Shown here in pieces: positions 1-11,965 of a stretch of 64,000 bases of DNA. The position numbers were made by a program, and so were the translations under genes. A model generated the notes under the pieces. It ran no database searches. It was given only the letters and a program-made list of their open reading frames with translations, and was not told the origin of the DNA. Each line of letters begins with the position of its first letter. Position 1 is the first letter of the stretch. Source of the stretch: Leptolyngbya sp. PLA1 (GTDB lineage Bacteria; Planctomycetota; Phycisphaerae; Phycisphaerales; UBA1924); the NCBI GenBank assembly GCA_021405315.1, contig QWIH01000012.1:1-64000 (forward strand), given 5' to 3'.

Positions 1-149
1 AGGTGGAGGAGTGTGGACTTGCCGCTGCCCGAGGCGCCCATGATGGCGTAGAAGCCGGGCTCGCGGATCTCGAGATCCACGCCGCGGAGCGCGGGGACTT
101 CGCCGCCCCCGAGCCGGTACGCCTTGTGCAGATCAACGCATCGGAGCAT
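1..149 (-). CDS. ABC transporter ATP-binding protein (5' part only)
   Basis: The first 49 codons of a minus-strand gene that runs off the left edge. The ATG at 149 opens a protein beginning MLRCVDLHKAYRLGGGEVPA. A typical Walker A loop, GASGSGKST, lies at residues 38-46, with the usual preceding 'ALRGVDLEI' strand of ABC nucleotide-binding domains. The layout (short N-terminus, 'GGGEVPALRGVDLEI') resembles the LolD/MacB class that pairs with FtsX-like permeases, but only the start is visible, so substrate and partner cannot be named. It lies 94 bp downstream of gcvH on the same strand. Confidence 0.8.
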   Translation of the reverse strand, partial: MLRCVDLHKAYRLGGGEVPALRGVDLEIREPGFYAIMGASGSGKSTLLH

Positions 150-243
150 GGTGGACCTAGGTGCCGCTTGCGGGACCGTCACGCCGCACTCCTTCGCGAC
201 CCGAGCTGATTCAGTTCGCCGCGCGGGCGGAATCGGTGCGTTT

Positions 244-621
244 CTAGGGGTGCTGCTTGTCGTAGGTCGCCGCGTCGGTGCACTGCGAGAGGCCCGAGGC
301 GTCGGTGATCTTGGCCTTGATGAGCCAGCCGGCTCCCAAGGGGTCGCGGTTGAGGAGGCCGGGGTCGTCCGCGAGGGCCTTGTTGACCTCGGTGATCTCA
401 CCCGAGACGAAGGCGTAGATATCGGAGGTGGTCTTGACGGACTCGACCTCGCCGATGATGTCTCCCGCCTTGAACGTGAAGCCGGGCTTCTTCATCTCGA
501 CGTAGGTGATGTCCGTGAGTTGATCGACCGCGAACTGGGTGATGCCCAAAGTCAGGGAATCGCCCTTGACAAGGTGCCATTCGTGGGAGGGGGAATAGAC
601 GCGGTCGGACGGGTTCGCCAT
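244..621 (-). CDS. gcvH: glycine cleavage system H protein
   Basis: Lipoyl carrier of the glycine cleavage complex, shuttling the aminomethyl group between the P, T and L proteins in the cytoplasm. The 125-residue protein has the usual family length. The lipoylation site is Lys63 in GEVESVKTTSD. The ATG at 621 is chosen over an in-frame ATG at 654 because GAGGAG lies 8 nt upstream and the family starts near 'RVYSPSHEW'. No gcvP, gcvT or lpdA partner is seen nearby. The roughly 280 bp upstream region holds no other gene. Confidence 0.95.
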   Translation of the reverse strand: MANPSDRVYSPSHEWHLVKGDSLTLGITQFAVDQLTDITYVEMKKPGFTFKAGDIIGEVESVKTTSDIYAFVSGEITEVNKALADDPGLLNRDPLGAGWLIKAKITDASGLSQCTDAATYDKQHP

Positions 622-862
622 GGGCTGCTCCTCGGGGAACGGGGATGGTAGCACTCGACATGTACGGTGTGTGGAAGGTATAGATCCTTCTGACAGGCGG
701 GTGGGTACTCCTACCTAGTCTGAGGTCGATGCCTTGACCGATCCTTTGTCCTTCATTATTCTGGCCATTGAAGTTAGTTTCTCCCCTCCGGACGGTCGGT
801 GCCTCACGGCCCGGCCGTCTTTTGCTCTGAGTGCGGGATCGGGCCGTGGGGAGCGTCGGCGT

Positions 863-892
863 TTGCGTTGCGCAAGGGCCATCGGCTACAGT
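863..892 (+). promoter_or_regulatory. possible promoter of the isomerase-like gene
   Basis: TTGCGT (863-868), an 18 nt spacer, then TACAGT (887-892), with the ATG at 903. If used, the mRNA would have almost no leader. This is a by-eye motif match only. Confidence 0.35.
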
Positions 893-902
893 CTGCTGGC
901 CC

Positions 903-1775
903 ATGCTGTTGACCCTTGCCGCATCCTGCCTGAAGCCGCTGCTGGCCCTCCCCGGGGCACGGGGTAAGCGGGCGGCGGGAAAAATGGACATTCTGGACCT
1001 TCCCGCGTTTACCCGGGACACGCTCGGGCTGACGGGGCTGAACCTCTCGACCGACCTCCTGACGGGCTCGGATCGGACGCGGCTGGAGGCGTTCCGGGAC
1101 CGGGCGGATCGTGCGAGCTGCTCGTGCCTCCTGTTGGTGGAATCCGAGGCGCAGCCCTTGGGAGGCGACTCGGACGCCGAGGGGGCGGCCAGCCGAGAAC
1201 GATTGCTCCGAGTCGTGGAGGCGGCGCACCTTCTCGGGTGCACCGCAGCGGCGGTCAGGGTGCAGAGCCCGGACAGCGAGACGGCGCTCGCGCGGGTGGC
1301 CCAGAGGCTCAAGCCGGTGATGGAGCGGGCCGAGCGTCTGGACGTCAATCTGCTGATCTCGCCGATGGCCGGCCTGACCGAGCGGCCGGAGCGCGTGACG
1401 GAGTTGCTCAAGAAGGTGGGGGGCTTTCGGGTCGGCACGTTCCCCGACTTCGAAGCAGCCAGCAAAGCCAAGGACCCCGCGACGTACCTGCACCGGCTGA
1501 CGCCCTATGCGACGGTGGTTTCGGCCAGCACGCAGCGGCTGGAGCCGGCGACCAAGAAGGCCGGCGAGGCGAGCGTGGAGGCGTTCCGCGAGGGGGCATG
1601 GGTGCACCAGCCCTACGACCTGAAGGTGATGGTGAACGCGATCCGATCAGTGGGCTACGACGGCCCGCTGGCGATCGACTACCGAGGATCGGAAGACGTT
1701 ACAATCGGGGTGTCGAGGAGCCGCGACGCGCTGCACGCGCTGGTCGGCACGGACCAGCTCCTCGAGGAGCCGTGA
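903..1775 (+). CDS. sugar phosphate isomerase/epimerase-like TIM-barrel protein
   Basis: A 290-residue protein resembling the xylose-isomerase-like TIM-barrel superfamily (AP endonuclease 2 family fold), which planctomycetes encode in many copies. Supporting features are the central LLISPMAG strand, 'VGTFPDF' and the C-terminal 'GYDGPLAIDYRG' segment typical of the barrel's last strands. The metal ligands are not obvious, so substrate and activity are unknown. The ATG at 903 is preferred to an upstream GTG at 831. A TACAGT hexamer at 887-892, with TTGCGT 18 nt earlier, would put transcription start almost at this ATG. cmk follows 43 bp later. Confidence 0.6.
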   Translation: MLLTLAASCLKPLLALPGARGKRAAGKMDILDLPAFTRDTLGLTGLNLSTDLLTGSDRTRLEAFRDRADRASCSCLLLVESEAQPLGGDSDAEGAASRERLLRVVEAAHLLGCTAAAVRVQSPDSETALARVAQRLKPVMERAERLDVNLLISPMAGLTERPERVTELLKKVGGFRVGTFPDFEAASKAKDPATYLHRLTPYATVVSASTQRLEPATKKAGEASVEAFREGAWVHQPYDLKVMVNAIRSVGYDGPLAIDYRGSEDVTIGVSRSRDALHALVGTDQLLEEP

Positions 1776-1818
1776 GGGCGGGCCGGGTGCCGGGCCCGTC
1801 TGTGTCCCCGCTCGTGCC

Positions 1819-2619
1819 ATGGAGGCATCGGACGTGACGCACGCGACCGAGGACATCCGGGTGCTGTCGGCTCCGCGGGTGGAAGTCAAGGTTGGCGTCG
1901 TCCGCGGCGCCAAGGATGGTCACGCGGTGTTCCGGCTCGACCAGCCCATCATCATCACGATCGACGGCCCTGCGGGGACGGGCAAGTCATCGGTGGCACG
2001 CCACCTCGCCGCACGGCTGGGGCTGGATTTCCTCGACACGGGGGCGATGTACCGTGCCGCGGCGCTCATCGCGCTCCAGCAGCGGATCCCGATCACGGAC
2101 CATGGGGCTCTGGTGGCGGCGGTGGAGCGGGCCGATATTCGCTTTGACTGGTCGATGGACCCGCCCGGGGTGCTCGCCTTCGGCGAGACGCTCGGGGAGC
2201 GGATCCGCAAGCCGGACGTCACCGCGATCGTCTCGCCGGTGGCGGGCATTCCCGGGCTGCGGCACCTCATGGTGCAGCGTCAGCGGCACATTGCCTCGCT
2301 GCACCCCCGGCTGGTCACGGAGGGCCGCGACCAGGGGTCAGTGGTCTTCCCCGACGCGAAGGTGAAGTTCTATCTGGACGCGACGCCGGAAGAGCGGGCC
2401 CGCCGCCGCGCCGCACAGCTCGCTGCCGCGGGCATGTCGGCGGACGAGCCCCGCCTGCTGCGGGAGATCATCGAGCGTGACCGCAGCGACATGAGCAGGG
2501 CCGACGGCCCGCTGGTGTGCCCGGAGGGCGCGGTAGTGATCGACACTTCGGCGATGACAATCGAGCGGGTGATCGATGAACTGGAGGCCCGGGTGCGGGC
2601 CAAGGCACGCGAGCCCTGA
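1819..2619 (+). CDS. cmk: cytidylate kinase
   Basis: Phosphorylates CMP/dCMP with ATP in pyrimidine nucleotide recycling. The P-loop IDGPAGTGKSS is at residues 48-58, followed by the FLDTGAMYRAAAL signature of bacterial Cmk. Further matches are VTEGRDQGSVVFPDA, the LDA-x-PEERARRR lid and the late IIERDRSDMSRADGPL segment. The 266 residues exceed the usual 220-230 because of a roughly 40-residue N-terminal stretch without family similarity. A GTG at 1927, preceded by AAGGA, would give a normal-length enzyme and may be the true start. plsC begins 3 nt after the stop, so the two are probably co-transcribed. Confidence 0.93.
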   Translation: MEASDVTHATEDIRVLSAPRVEVKVGVVRGAKDGHAVFRLDQPIIITIDGPAGTGKSSVARHLAARLGLDFLDTGAMYRAAALIALQQRIPITDHGALVAAVERADIRFDWSMDPPGVLAFGETLGERIRKPDVTAIVSPVAGIPGLRHLMVQRQRHIASLHPRLVTEGRDQGSVVFPDAKVKFYLDATPEERARRRAAQLAAAGMSADEPRLLREIIERDRSDMSRADGPLVCPEGAVVIDTSAMTIERVIDELEARVRAKAREP

Positions 2620-2622
2620 CCG

Positions 2623-3300
2623 ATGTTGAGCGCGTTCATGGCCAGGCAGCCCGGCGCCCCGCTGTGGCGCGTCGCGTTCTACGAACTCTGCCGCAAGTCG
2701 GCGCGGGGTCTTCTGTGGGCGCTGGTGGGTCTCCGCGTGAGGGATGTGGAGCGTGTGCCGAAGACCGGCGGCCTGCTCATCGCGGCGAATCACGAGTCGT
2801 ACCTGGATCCGCCCTGCGTGGGCGGTGCGATCACGCAGCGGCACGTCGCGTACATCGCCCGGGCGGGGTTGTTCAAATGGAAGCCGTTCGCGTGGCTGAT
2901 TTCGACGCTCAACTCCGTGCCCATACGCGAGGAGCAGGGCGACTCCGCGGCCATCCGCGAGACGCTTCGCCGGCTCGAGCTCGGGCACGCGGTGCTCATC
3001 TTCCCGGAGGGCTCGCGCAGCGAGGACGGCAGCCTGGGTGAGTTCAAGCGCGGAGTAGCGCTCCTCATGAAGAAGGCCAGGTGCCCTGTTCTTCCCGCGG
3101 CGATCGATGGCGCGTACGAGGCCTGGCCACGCCGGCAGAAGTGGCCCCGGCTGTTCGGCCCTGGCGTGCGCGTGCTGTACGGGGATCCGATCCCGTATGA
3201 CGAGCTGATGAAAGACGGCGCGGACGCGGGGCTGGCACGCATCCGAGAGGAAGTGGCCAGACTGCGGGCGCAGCTCAAGGCCGAGCGGGGCCGCAGCCCT

Positions 3301-3306
<6 letters not shown>
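2623..3306 (+). CDS. plsC: 1-acyl-sn-glycerol-3-phosphate acyltransferase (PlsC family)
   Basis: Membrane-associated acyltransferase of phospholipid synthesis, converting lysophosphatidate to phosphatidate. The 227-residue protein has the catalytic NHESYLD (H57, D62) and the FPEGSRS substrate-binding motif, in order and at normal spacing. cmk-plsC adjacency is a common bacterial arrangement. The stop overlaps the stop of convergent alaS: the last 6 bp (TCATGA, 3301-3306) serve both genes. A second ATG at 2638 is possible. Specificity for this particular lysophospholipid is inferred from the family. Confidence 0.85.
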
Positions 3307-6159
<2,853 letters not shown>

Positions 6160-6226
6160 GAGGCCCAAGGGTAGGGCCGCGTGATCGCACGGAGATGACC
6201 GCGGGGGAGTGCGCGGACGCCGCCCT

Positions 6227-6577
6227 CTATCCCTGAATGTCGAGGCTTCGACCGGCGTCGATGCTCACGGCCGCCGCGTTCTTGTCCGCGGGGTGGCGGT
6301 AGAAGGGGAGTGCGGCGGCGCCGGGCTCGGGGCGAACGTCGGGCTGGAAGTCGGGCTGCTTGTCCACGGAAGCCGCGATGACGCGAGCGAGCTTCTGCCG
6401 GCGGGCGGCCGAAGAGGACAGGTCGGCATGGTCACGAACCGCGTCCGACCGGGCGGTAGCGGCGGCGGGGGCGACCTGGCTGGCGGGTGGACGGGCCTGA
6501 GCTCCCTGGGCGGGGCGCACGCCATAGGCCCTGGCCGCGGCGATGGGGAACACGAGCGGTGCGGGTGCTGCATCCAT
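6227..6577 (-). CDS. small uncharacterised protein
   Basis: A 116-residue protein not recognised as any known family. The N-terminal 50 residues are Ala/Pro-rich and probably disordered. A basic helix-like stretch (ARRQKLARVIAASVDKQPDF) follows. The end, LPFYRHPADKNAAAVSIDAG then RSLDIQG, is more complex and looks conserved-domain-like. It is believed real because a TTGCCC-N16-TACAGT promoter-like pair sits directly before the chosen ATG at 6577 and the competing frames lack such signals. No signal peptide or membrane span is seen. It lies alone between alaS and the EF-G-like gene on the same strand. Confidence 0.5.
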   Translation of the reverse strand: MDAAPAPLVFPIAAARAYGVRPAQGAQARPPASQVAPAAATARSDAVRDHADLSSSAARRQKLARVIAASVDKQPDFQPDVRPEPGAAALPFYRHPADKNAAAVSIDAGRSLDIQG

Positions 6578-6586
6578 GCGAGTGGC

Positions 6587-6614
6587 ACTGTACCCCACGG
6601 AGCGGCGCGGGCAA
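6587..6614 (-). promoter_or_regulatory. promoter-like pair before the 6227-6577 gene
   Basis: Read on the minus strand: TTGCCC (6614-6609), a 16 nt spacer, TACAGT (6592-6587), and the ATG at 6577, leaving 9 nt between the hexamer and the start codon. No Shine-Dalgarno sequence intervenes. Confidence 0.4.
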
Positions 6615-6719
6615 GCGAATCCACGACCAATCCACACGCCGGCGGCAGGAACTGCGCGGCGCAGACCGCACCGGCGAGCTTATCAGGACCAGCGATCGTC
6701 GGCCGGTTGCACGCGGGCG

Positions 6720-8798
6720 TCAGTCGTGCTCGATCTTCGGCTTGAACGCGGCGATGACCGCGGCCTGCACGTTGGGGGGAGTGCGTTCGTCGTGGCTGTA
6801 GTCCATGGTGTAGGAGCCGGCGCCCCCGGTCATGCTCTTGAGTTCATTGGAGTAGTTCTGGAGCTCACCCAGCGGAGCCTGCGCCTTGACGATGCAGACG
6901 TCGCCCGCGACGACTTCGCTGCTCTGCACGCGTCCGCGCTTCGTGGAGATGTGGCCCGCGAGGTCGCCCATGTAGCGGGCCGGGGCGGCGATCTCGAGGT
7001 TGACGTAGGGCTCCATGAGGACCGGGCGGGCCTTCTGCACCGCGTCGATGAACGCGCGGCGGCCGGCGGTGATGAAGGCGATTTCCTTGCTGTCCACGTC
7101 GTGGTACTTGCCGTCGTATACCCGAACGCAGATGCCGGTGATGGGATATCCCGCGACGGCGCCCTCGGTCAGGACCTGGCGCACGCCCTTCTCGATGGCG
7201 GGGATGAACTGGCGGGGGATGCTCCCCCCGACGGTGTCGTCCACGAACTCGAAGCCGGCGTCGTGGTCCGCGGGGAGCGGCTCGACGCGCAGGTAGACCT
7301 CGCCGAACTGGCCCGCGCCGCCTGTCTGCTTCTTGTGGCGATGGTGTCCCTCGGCGCGGGCGGTGACGGTCTCCTTGTACGCGACCTTGGGCGTGCTGGT
7401 GAGAAGCTCGATCCCCGCGGTCTTGAACTTCTCGATGATGATGCGCAGGTGCATCTCGCCCAGCCCGCGCATGACGGTCTGGCTGGTGGCGGCGATGCGC
7501 TCGACGTGGAAGCAGGGATCCTCGGACATCAGGCGGTGCGAGAAGGCGGAGAACTTGGTTTCGTCGGCGTGGTTCTTGAGCTCCACCGCCAGCCCGAACA
7601 TGGGCTTGGGCAGGGGCAGGGGGTTGAGCCTCACGGAGTCCAGGTCGTGGCTGTCGTGCAGGCAGGCGTTGAACCTCACGTCGTCGACCTTGGCGATCGC
7701 GACGATGCCGCCCGGCCCGACCTCGTGCACTTCGACGTGGTCCTTGCCCTGCATCATGAACATGTGACCGAGCTTGACGGCCTTCTTGTGGTCATCGATC
7801 AGCACCTCGGCCTTGGAGCGCAGCGTGCCCTGCCAGACGCGGAGGATGCCGATCTTGCCAAGGAACGGGTCGATGGTGACCTTGAAGACGTGGGCGAGGA
7901 GTTTCCCCGCGGGGTCGGGCTGGGCGTGCCACTCGTGCTCGGGCTGCCCATCGGCGTCGCGCTTCAGGAACTCGGGCGGGCTCACCTCGACCGGGCTCGG
8001 GCACAGGCTGGCGAAGATGTGCAGGAGGTCCTCGGCGCCGGCCCCGGTCTTGCCGGAGGTAAAGCAGATCGGGACAAGGTGCGCGGATTCCAGGGCCTTC
8101 TCGAACGCGGCGTGGAGCTTCTCGGGGTCGAACTTGCCATCGCCGACCTCGAGGTACTGCATGGTCAGCTCGTCGTCGACCTCGATGACCTGCTCGACGA
8201 TCTTCTTGTGGGCCTCGTGCACGGAGGAGAAGTCGGTGCTGTCGCCCTCCTTGTCGGACCCGTCGTGCTCGAAGACGTTGATGACCTTGGTCGCCCCGGC
8301 GCTGGGGAGGTTGATGGGCAGGCAGATGGCGCCGAAGGTTGCACGCAGGTGCTCCGTGAGCTCCTCGAGCTGCTCGGGGCTCACCTCATCGATCTTGTTG
8401 ATGATGAGCAGGCGGGGGATTCGGCGCTCTTCCGCGACCGCCATCAGGCGGCGCGTAACGCTGTCGATGCCCTTCAGCGCGTCCACGACAACCGCGATGG
8501 TCTCCGCCATCGGGAAGCACTGGATGGCGTGGCCCAGGAAGTCGCCGAGACCGGGTGTGTCCACCAGGTTGACCAGGTGCCCCTCGTAGTCAAAGTGCAC
8601 GAGGGCGGGCTGGAGCGAGTGCTTGTGCACCTTCTCTTCGGGCGTGAAGTCGCTGACCGTGGTGCCCTCGCCGATGGTGCCCATCCGCTTGATCGTGCCG
8701 GTCGTGAAGAGCAGCCGCTCCGTCAGCGTCGTCTTCCCCGAAGCACCCCCGCCACAGAGCACGATGTTGCGGATGTCTGATGCGGGCCGGGTGGGCAT
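6720..8798 (-). CDS. elongation factor G-like translational GTPase
   Basis: A 692-residue protein with full EF-G architecture. The GTPase domain has P-loop CGGGASGKTTL, DTPGLGDF and NKID. Domain II contains HVFKVTIDPFLGKIGILRV. Domains III-V include RGLGEMHLRIIIEK, HHRHKKQTGGAGQFGEVYLR and GYPITGICVRVYDGKYHDVD. The shortened N-terminus and the KHSLQPALVHFDYEG switch region fit the EF-G-like group (fusA2/EF-G-II), whose role is less clear than that of canonical FusA. No rpsL, rpsG or tuf lie nearby, which also argues for the second paralogue. AAGGAG 6 nt before the ATG at 8798 fixes the start. Confidence 0.9.
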   Translation of the reverse strand: MPTRPASDIRNIVLCGGGASGKTTLTERLLFTTGTIKRMGTIGEGTTVSDFTPEEKVHKHSLQPALVHFDYEGHLVNLVDTPGLGDFLGHAIQCFPMAETIAVVVDALKGIDSVTRRLMAVAEERRIPRLLIINKIDEVSPEQLEELTEHLRATFGAICLPINLPSAGATKVINVFEHDGSDKEGDSTDFSSVHEAHKKIVEQVIEVDDELTMQYLEVGDGKFDPEKLHAAFEKALESAHLVPICFTSGKTGAGAEDLLHIFASLCPSPVEVSPPEFLKRDADGQPEHEWHAQPDPAGKLLAHVFKVTIDPFLGKIGILRVWQGTLRSKAEVLIDDHKKAVKLGHMFMMQGKDHVEVHEVGPGGIVAIAKVDDVRFNACLHDSHDLDSVRLNPLPLPKPMFGLAVELKNHADETKFSAFSHRLMSEDPCFHVERIAATSQTVMRGLGEMHLRIIIEKFKTAGIELLTSTPKVAYKETVTARAEGHHRHKKQTGGAGQFGEVYLRVEPLPADHDAGFEFVDDTVGGSIPRQFIPAIEKGVRQVLTEGAVAGYPITGICVRVYDGKYHDVDSKEIAFITAGRRAFIDAVQKARPVLMEPYVNLEIAAPARYMGDLAGHISTKRGRVQSSEVVAGDVCIVKAQAPLGELQNYSNELKSMTGGAGSYTMDYSHDERTPPNVQAAVIAAFKPKIEHD

Positions 8799-8870
8799 GG
8801 GAAGCTCCTTCGCGCTGGGCGCGGGATTGGGTTGTGATGGCCGGCACCATCTGCCGGACCAGGGGATGGT

Positions 8871-8899
8871 AGTGTAAGAAATGGGTTGCCGGCTTGGAA
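8871..8899 (-). promoter_or_regulatory. possible promoter of the EF-G-like gene
   Basis: Minus-strand TTCCAA (8899-8894), 17 nt, TACACT (8876-8871). This gives a leader of roughly 65 nt that carries the clear AAGGAG site. The -35 match is weak. Confidence 0.35.
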
Positions 8900-8950
8900 T
8901 GGCTTCCGGCGTCCGTTCGCACCGGCGGCCGGCCCCTAGACTCGCCCTCC

Positions 8951-11900
8951 ATGGCTCAGACCGACCTGCCCACGCCCGGGGACGCCCGCTCCCGTCGCGC
9001 CCTTCAGGACCTGGCCAACCAGGTCGAAGGCGAGGTGAGGCTGGACGCGCACGACCGGATGCTCTACGCGACCGACGCCTCGCTCTACCAGGTCGAGCCC
9101 TTGGGCGTCGTGATCCCCGCCGATACCGAGGACGCGCTCCGGGCCCTGCGTGTCTGTGCGGCGCACGGCGTGCCCGTGCTGCCCCGTGGCGGGGGGACGA
9201 GCCTGGCCGGGCAGTGCACGAACCGGGCCATCGTGATCGATCTGTCCGTCTCCTGCGGCAAGGTGCTGGACGTGGATGCACCGGCCCGCACGTGCCGGGT
9301 TGAGCCCGGCATCACAGTCGACGATCTGAACGATGCCCTGGCGAGGATGGGAGGCGAGGCGGCGACGCTTTTCTTCGCGCCGGACCCCGCGACCAGCCGC
9401 CATGCCAACGTCGGGGGGTGCATCGGCAACAACGCGGCGGGCGCGCGGTCCATCCTCTACGGCCGCACGAGCGAGAACGTGCTCGGCGTCGACGCGGCCC
9501 TCGCCGATGGAGAGCGTGTCACGTTCTGCGAGGGTGCGTCGGATCACAGCCCGCGAGCGGCGAGGCTCACGATGGCTGTTTGCGAGATCGTCGCGGCTCA
9601 CGCCCCGGCCATCCGAGAGCGGTTCCCGAAGACCGTCAGGCGGAACGCGGGCTATGGCCTGGACATGATGCTCGCCCAGATGGAGCGAGCCGGGTGGCGC
9701 GATGGAGCCCGGGTGACGCCGGAGATCGCGCGGGGCGTCAATCTTGCCCACCTGCTGTGCGGCAGCGAGGGGACCCTCGCGCTGACCCTGGGTGCCACGC
9801 TCCGGCTGCACAAGCGGCCCGGGGCCAAGGGGCTCGCGGTGCTGGGCTTTGAGAGCGTGGATGCGGCCATCGAGGCGGTGCTGCCCATTCTCACGACACG
9901 ACCGTCCGCCGTGGAACTCCTCGACGACACGGTGATCGAGCTGGCGCGCGCGAACACGCAGTGTCGCGGGTATGTCGATCTGATGCCCCGCCCCCGAGAG
10001 GGGCGGCTGGCGGCGGTGCTGTACGTGGAGTACTTCGGCGCCTCTCCCGCGGAGATCACCGAGCGGTTCCGCACGCTGTCTCTGGCGGTACCGGGTGTGG
10101 CGCGGGCCGACCACACCGACGCCTCCTCCATGGCCGCCGCGTGGATGCTGAGGAAATCCGGGGAGCCGCTGCTGCACGGGATCCCGGGCGCGAGGAAGCC
10201 CATCACCTTCATCGAGGACAACGCGATCCCCGTCGAGCGGCTCGGCGAGTTCGTTCGCGAGCTCCGGGCGATCGTCGCGAGCCACGGCACGCGGGCGGCG
10301 TACTACGCGCACGCCTCCGTGGGCGTGCTGCACGTGCGCCCGCTGCTGGATGTGCACGACGAGAGTGACCTCGAGCGCATGCGGTCCATCGCGGTCGGGG
10401 CGGCGGACCTGGCCAGGCGGCTCGGGGGCGTGATGTCCGGGGAGCACGGAGACGGGCGCGTTCGCACGCCCTTGCTCGAGCGTCACTTCGGACCGGACCT
10501 CATGCGTGCCTTCGCCGGCGTGAAGCGGGCGTTTGACCCGGCCAATCTCCTGAACCCCGGCAACATCGTGCAGATCGGTGACGGGCCGGTGCGCACGCTC
10601 CCCACCATGACCGAGGCGTTGCGTGTGAGGCCGCGGGGCCTGCCGGTGCCGGCGCCGTCGGGCACTGTGACCTTCTTTGATTACGCCGACCAGCACGGGC
10701 TGGACGGCGCGGTCGAGATGTGCAACGGCGCGGGTGTCTGCCGGAAGAAGCAGGGGGGGACGATGTGCCCCTCGTACCAGGCGACGCTCGACGAGCGGCA
10801 CAGCACGCGCGGGCGCGGGAACGCGCTGCGTCTGGCGATCACGGGTCAACTGGCTTCGATGGACGCGCCGGGCGGGCGCCACTCCCGCTGGGATGATCCG
10901 GGCACGATCCAGACGCTTGACCTCTGCCTCTCCTGCAAGGCCTGCAAGACCGAGTGCCCGAGCAACGTCGATATTTCGAGGCTGAAGGCGGAGTACACGG
11001 CGCAGCGCTATGCCCAGAGCGGGACGCCCCTCCGTGAACGCGTCTTCGGGAACGTGCGTGCGCTCAATCGCCTGGGCTCGCTCCTTCCCGGACTTTCCAA
11101 CGCCCTGTCGGAGCGCGGGCCCCTCCGGGCCATCGCCGGCGCCGTTCTCGGGCTCCACCCCCGGCGATCGCTCCCGCGCTTCGCTCGAGCGCTCCCGCTG
11201 GAGTGGCAGCCCGCCCCGGGCCGCGACCGGCGAGTCGTCTTCTTCGGCGACTGCTTCAGCATGTTCAACGAGCCGGGCGTGGGGCTCGCTTCGAAGCGCG
11301 TCATGGAGGCGTGCGGCTACGAGGTCGTGCTCGCACAGGCGGGGTGCTGCGGGCGGGCGAAGATCAGCACCGGACTGCTGCCCCAGGCCATCACCGAGAT
11401 CGATGCGACGATCGCCGCGCTCGCTCCATTCGCCGATGACCCTCGCGTCGAGGCGATTCTGGTCGCGGAGCCCTCGTGCCTGAGCGCCATCAAGGACGAC
11501 TGGCGCTCGCTGAAGCTCGGCGCGGACGCGCTGCTGCGGGAGCGTTTGGCGAGGCTCGTCTCGCTGCCCGAGGATTTCCTGGAACGGGCCTGGGACCGTC
11601 ACCCGGTGAGGCCGGCGTTTTCTCCGGGCGAACGGCGCGTGCTCCTGCACGGGCACTGCCACCAGAAGGCCCTCTGGGGCATCCAGACCTCCGCGGCCCC
11701 GCTGCGGCGCGTCTTCGGGGAGAGGCTGCAGGTCCTGGACACCGGCTGCTGCGGCATGGCCGGCTCGTTCGGGTTCGCGCGAGAGCGGTTCGAGCTTTCG
11801 ATGAGAATCGGCGAGCTCACGCTCCTTCCCGCCATCCGAGGTGCCGGCCCGTGCGAGGTCGCGGCCCCGGGAACCTCCTGCCGCCACCAGGTGCACGACG

Positions 11901-11962
11901 GCGCGCACGTCCGCGCGAAGCACCCGATCGAGCTGATCGCCGAAGCGCTGGCGCTATCCTGA
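8951..11962 (+). CDS. FAD-linked oxidase with Fe-S cluster domain (YdiJ-type D-2-hydroxyacid dehydrogenase)
   Basis: A 1003-residue fusion. The N-terminal half is a PCMH-type FAD-binding oxidase (VPVLPRGGGTSLAGQ; ANVGGCIGNNAAGARSI; YAHASVGVLHVRP; GVMSGEHGDGRVRTPLL). The C-terminal half is a GlpC/CCG-type iron-sulfur unit (NGAGVCRK..GTMCPSY, then LCLSCKACKTECPSN, then HCHQKA and CCGMAGSFGF). Length and order match YdiJ-like D-2-hydroxyacid dehydrogenases (E. coli about 1018 residues), which feed electrons to the respiratory chain. The exact substrate (D-lactate, D-2-hydroxyglutarate or similar) cannot be told. The ATG at 8951 is chosen. TAGACT at 8937-8942 sits 8 nt before it with no Shine-Dalgarno site. 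Confidence 0.87.
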   Translation: MAQTDLPTPGDARSRRALQDLANQVEGEVRLDAHDRMLYATDASLYQVEPLGVVIPADTEDALRALRVCAAHGVPVLPRGGGTSLAGQCTNRAIVIDLSVSCGKVLDVDAPARTCRVEPGITVDDLNDALARMGGEAATLFFAPDPATSRHANVGGCIGNNAAGARSILYGRTSENVLGVDAALADGERVTFCEGASDHSPRAARLTMAVCEIVAAHAPAIRERFPKTVRRNAGYGLDMMLAQMERAGWRDGARVTPEIARGVNLAHLLCGSEGTLALTLGATLRLHKRPGAKGLAVLGFESVDAAIEAVLPILTTRPSAVELLDDTVIELARANTQCRGYVDLMPRPREGRLAAVLYVEYFGASPAEITERFRTLSLAVPGVARADHTDASSMAAAWMLRKSGEPLLHGIPGARKPITFIEDNAIPVERLGEFVRELRAIVASHGTRAAYYAHASVGVLHVRPLLDVHDESDLERMRSIAVGAADLARRLGGVMSGEHGDGRVRTPLLERHFGPDLMRAFAGVKRAFDPANLLNPGNIVQIGDGPVRTLPTMTEALRVRPRGLPVPAPSGTVTFFDYADQHGLDGAVEMCNGAGVCRKKQGGTMCPSYQATLDERHSTRGRGNALRLAITGQLASMDAPGGRHSRWDDPGTIQTLDLCLSCKACKTECPSNVDISRLKAEYTAQRYAQSGTPLRERVFGNVRALNRLGSLLPGLSNALSERGPLRAIAGAVLGLHPRRSLPRFARALPLEWQPAPGRDRRVVFFGDCFSMFNEPGVGLASKRVMEACGYEVVLAQAGCCGRAKISTGLLPQAITEIDATIAALAPFADDPRVEAILVAEPSCLSAIKDDWRSLKLGADALLRERLARLVSLPEDFLERAWDRHPVRPAFSPGERRVLLHGHCHQKALWGIQTSAAPLRRVFGERLQVLDTGCCGMAGSFGFARERFELSMRIGELTLLPAIRGAGPCEVAAPGTSCRHQVHDGAHVRAKHPIELIAEALALS

Positions 11963-11965
11963 GGC

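Noticed and set aside
8936..11923. 995-codon open frame on the minus strand opposite the FAD/Fe-S dehydrogenase
   Set aside because: Arg/His-rich low-complexity translation and no start signal; the plus strand has clear FAD and iron-sulfur motifs.
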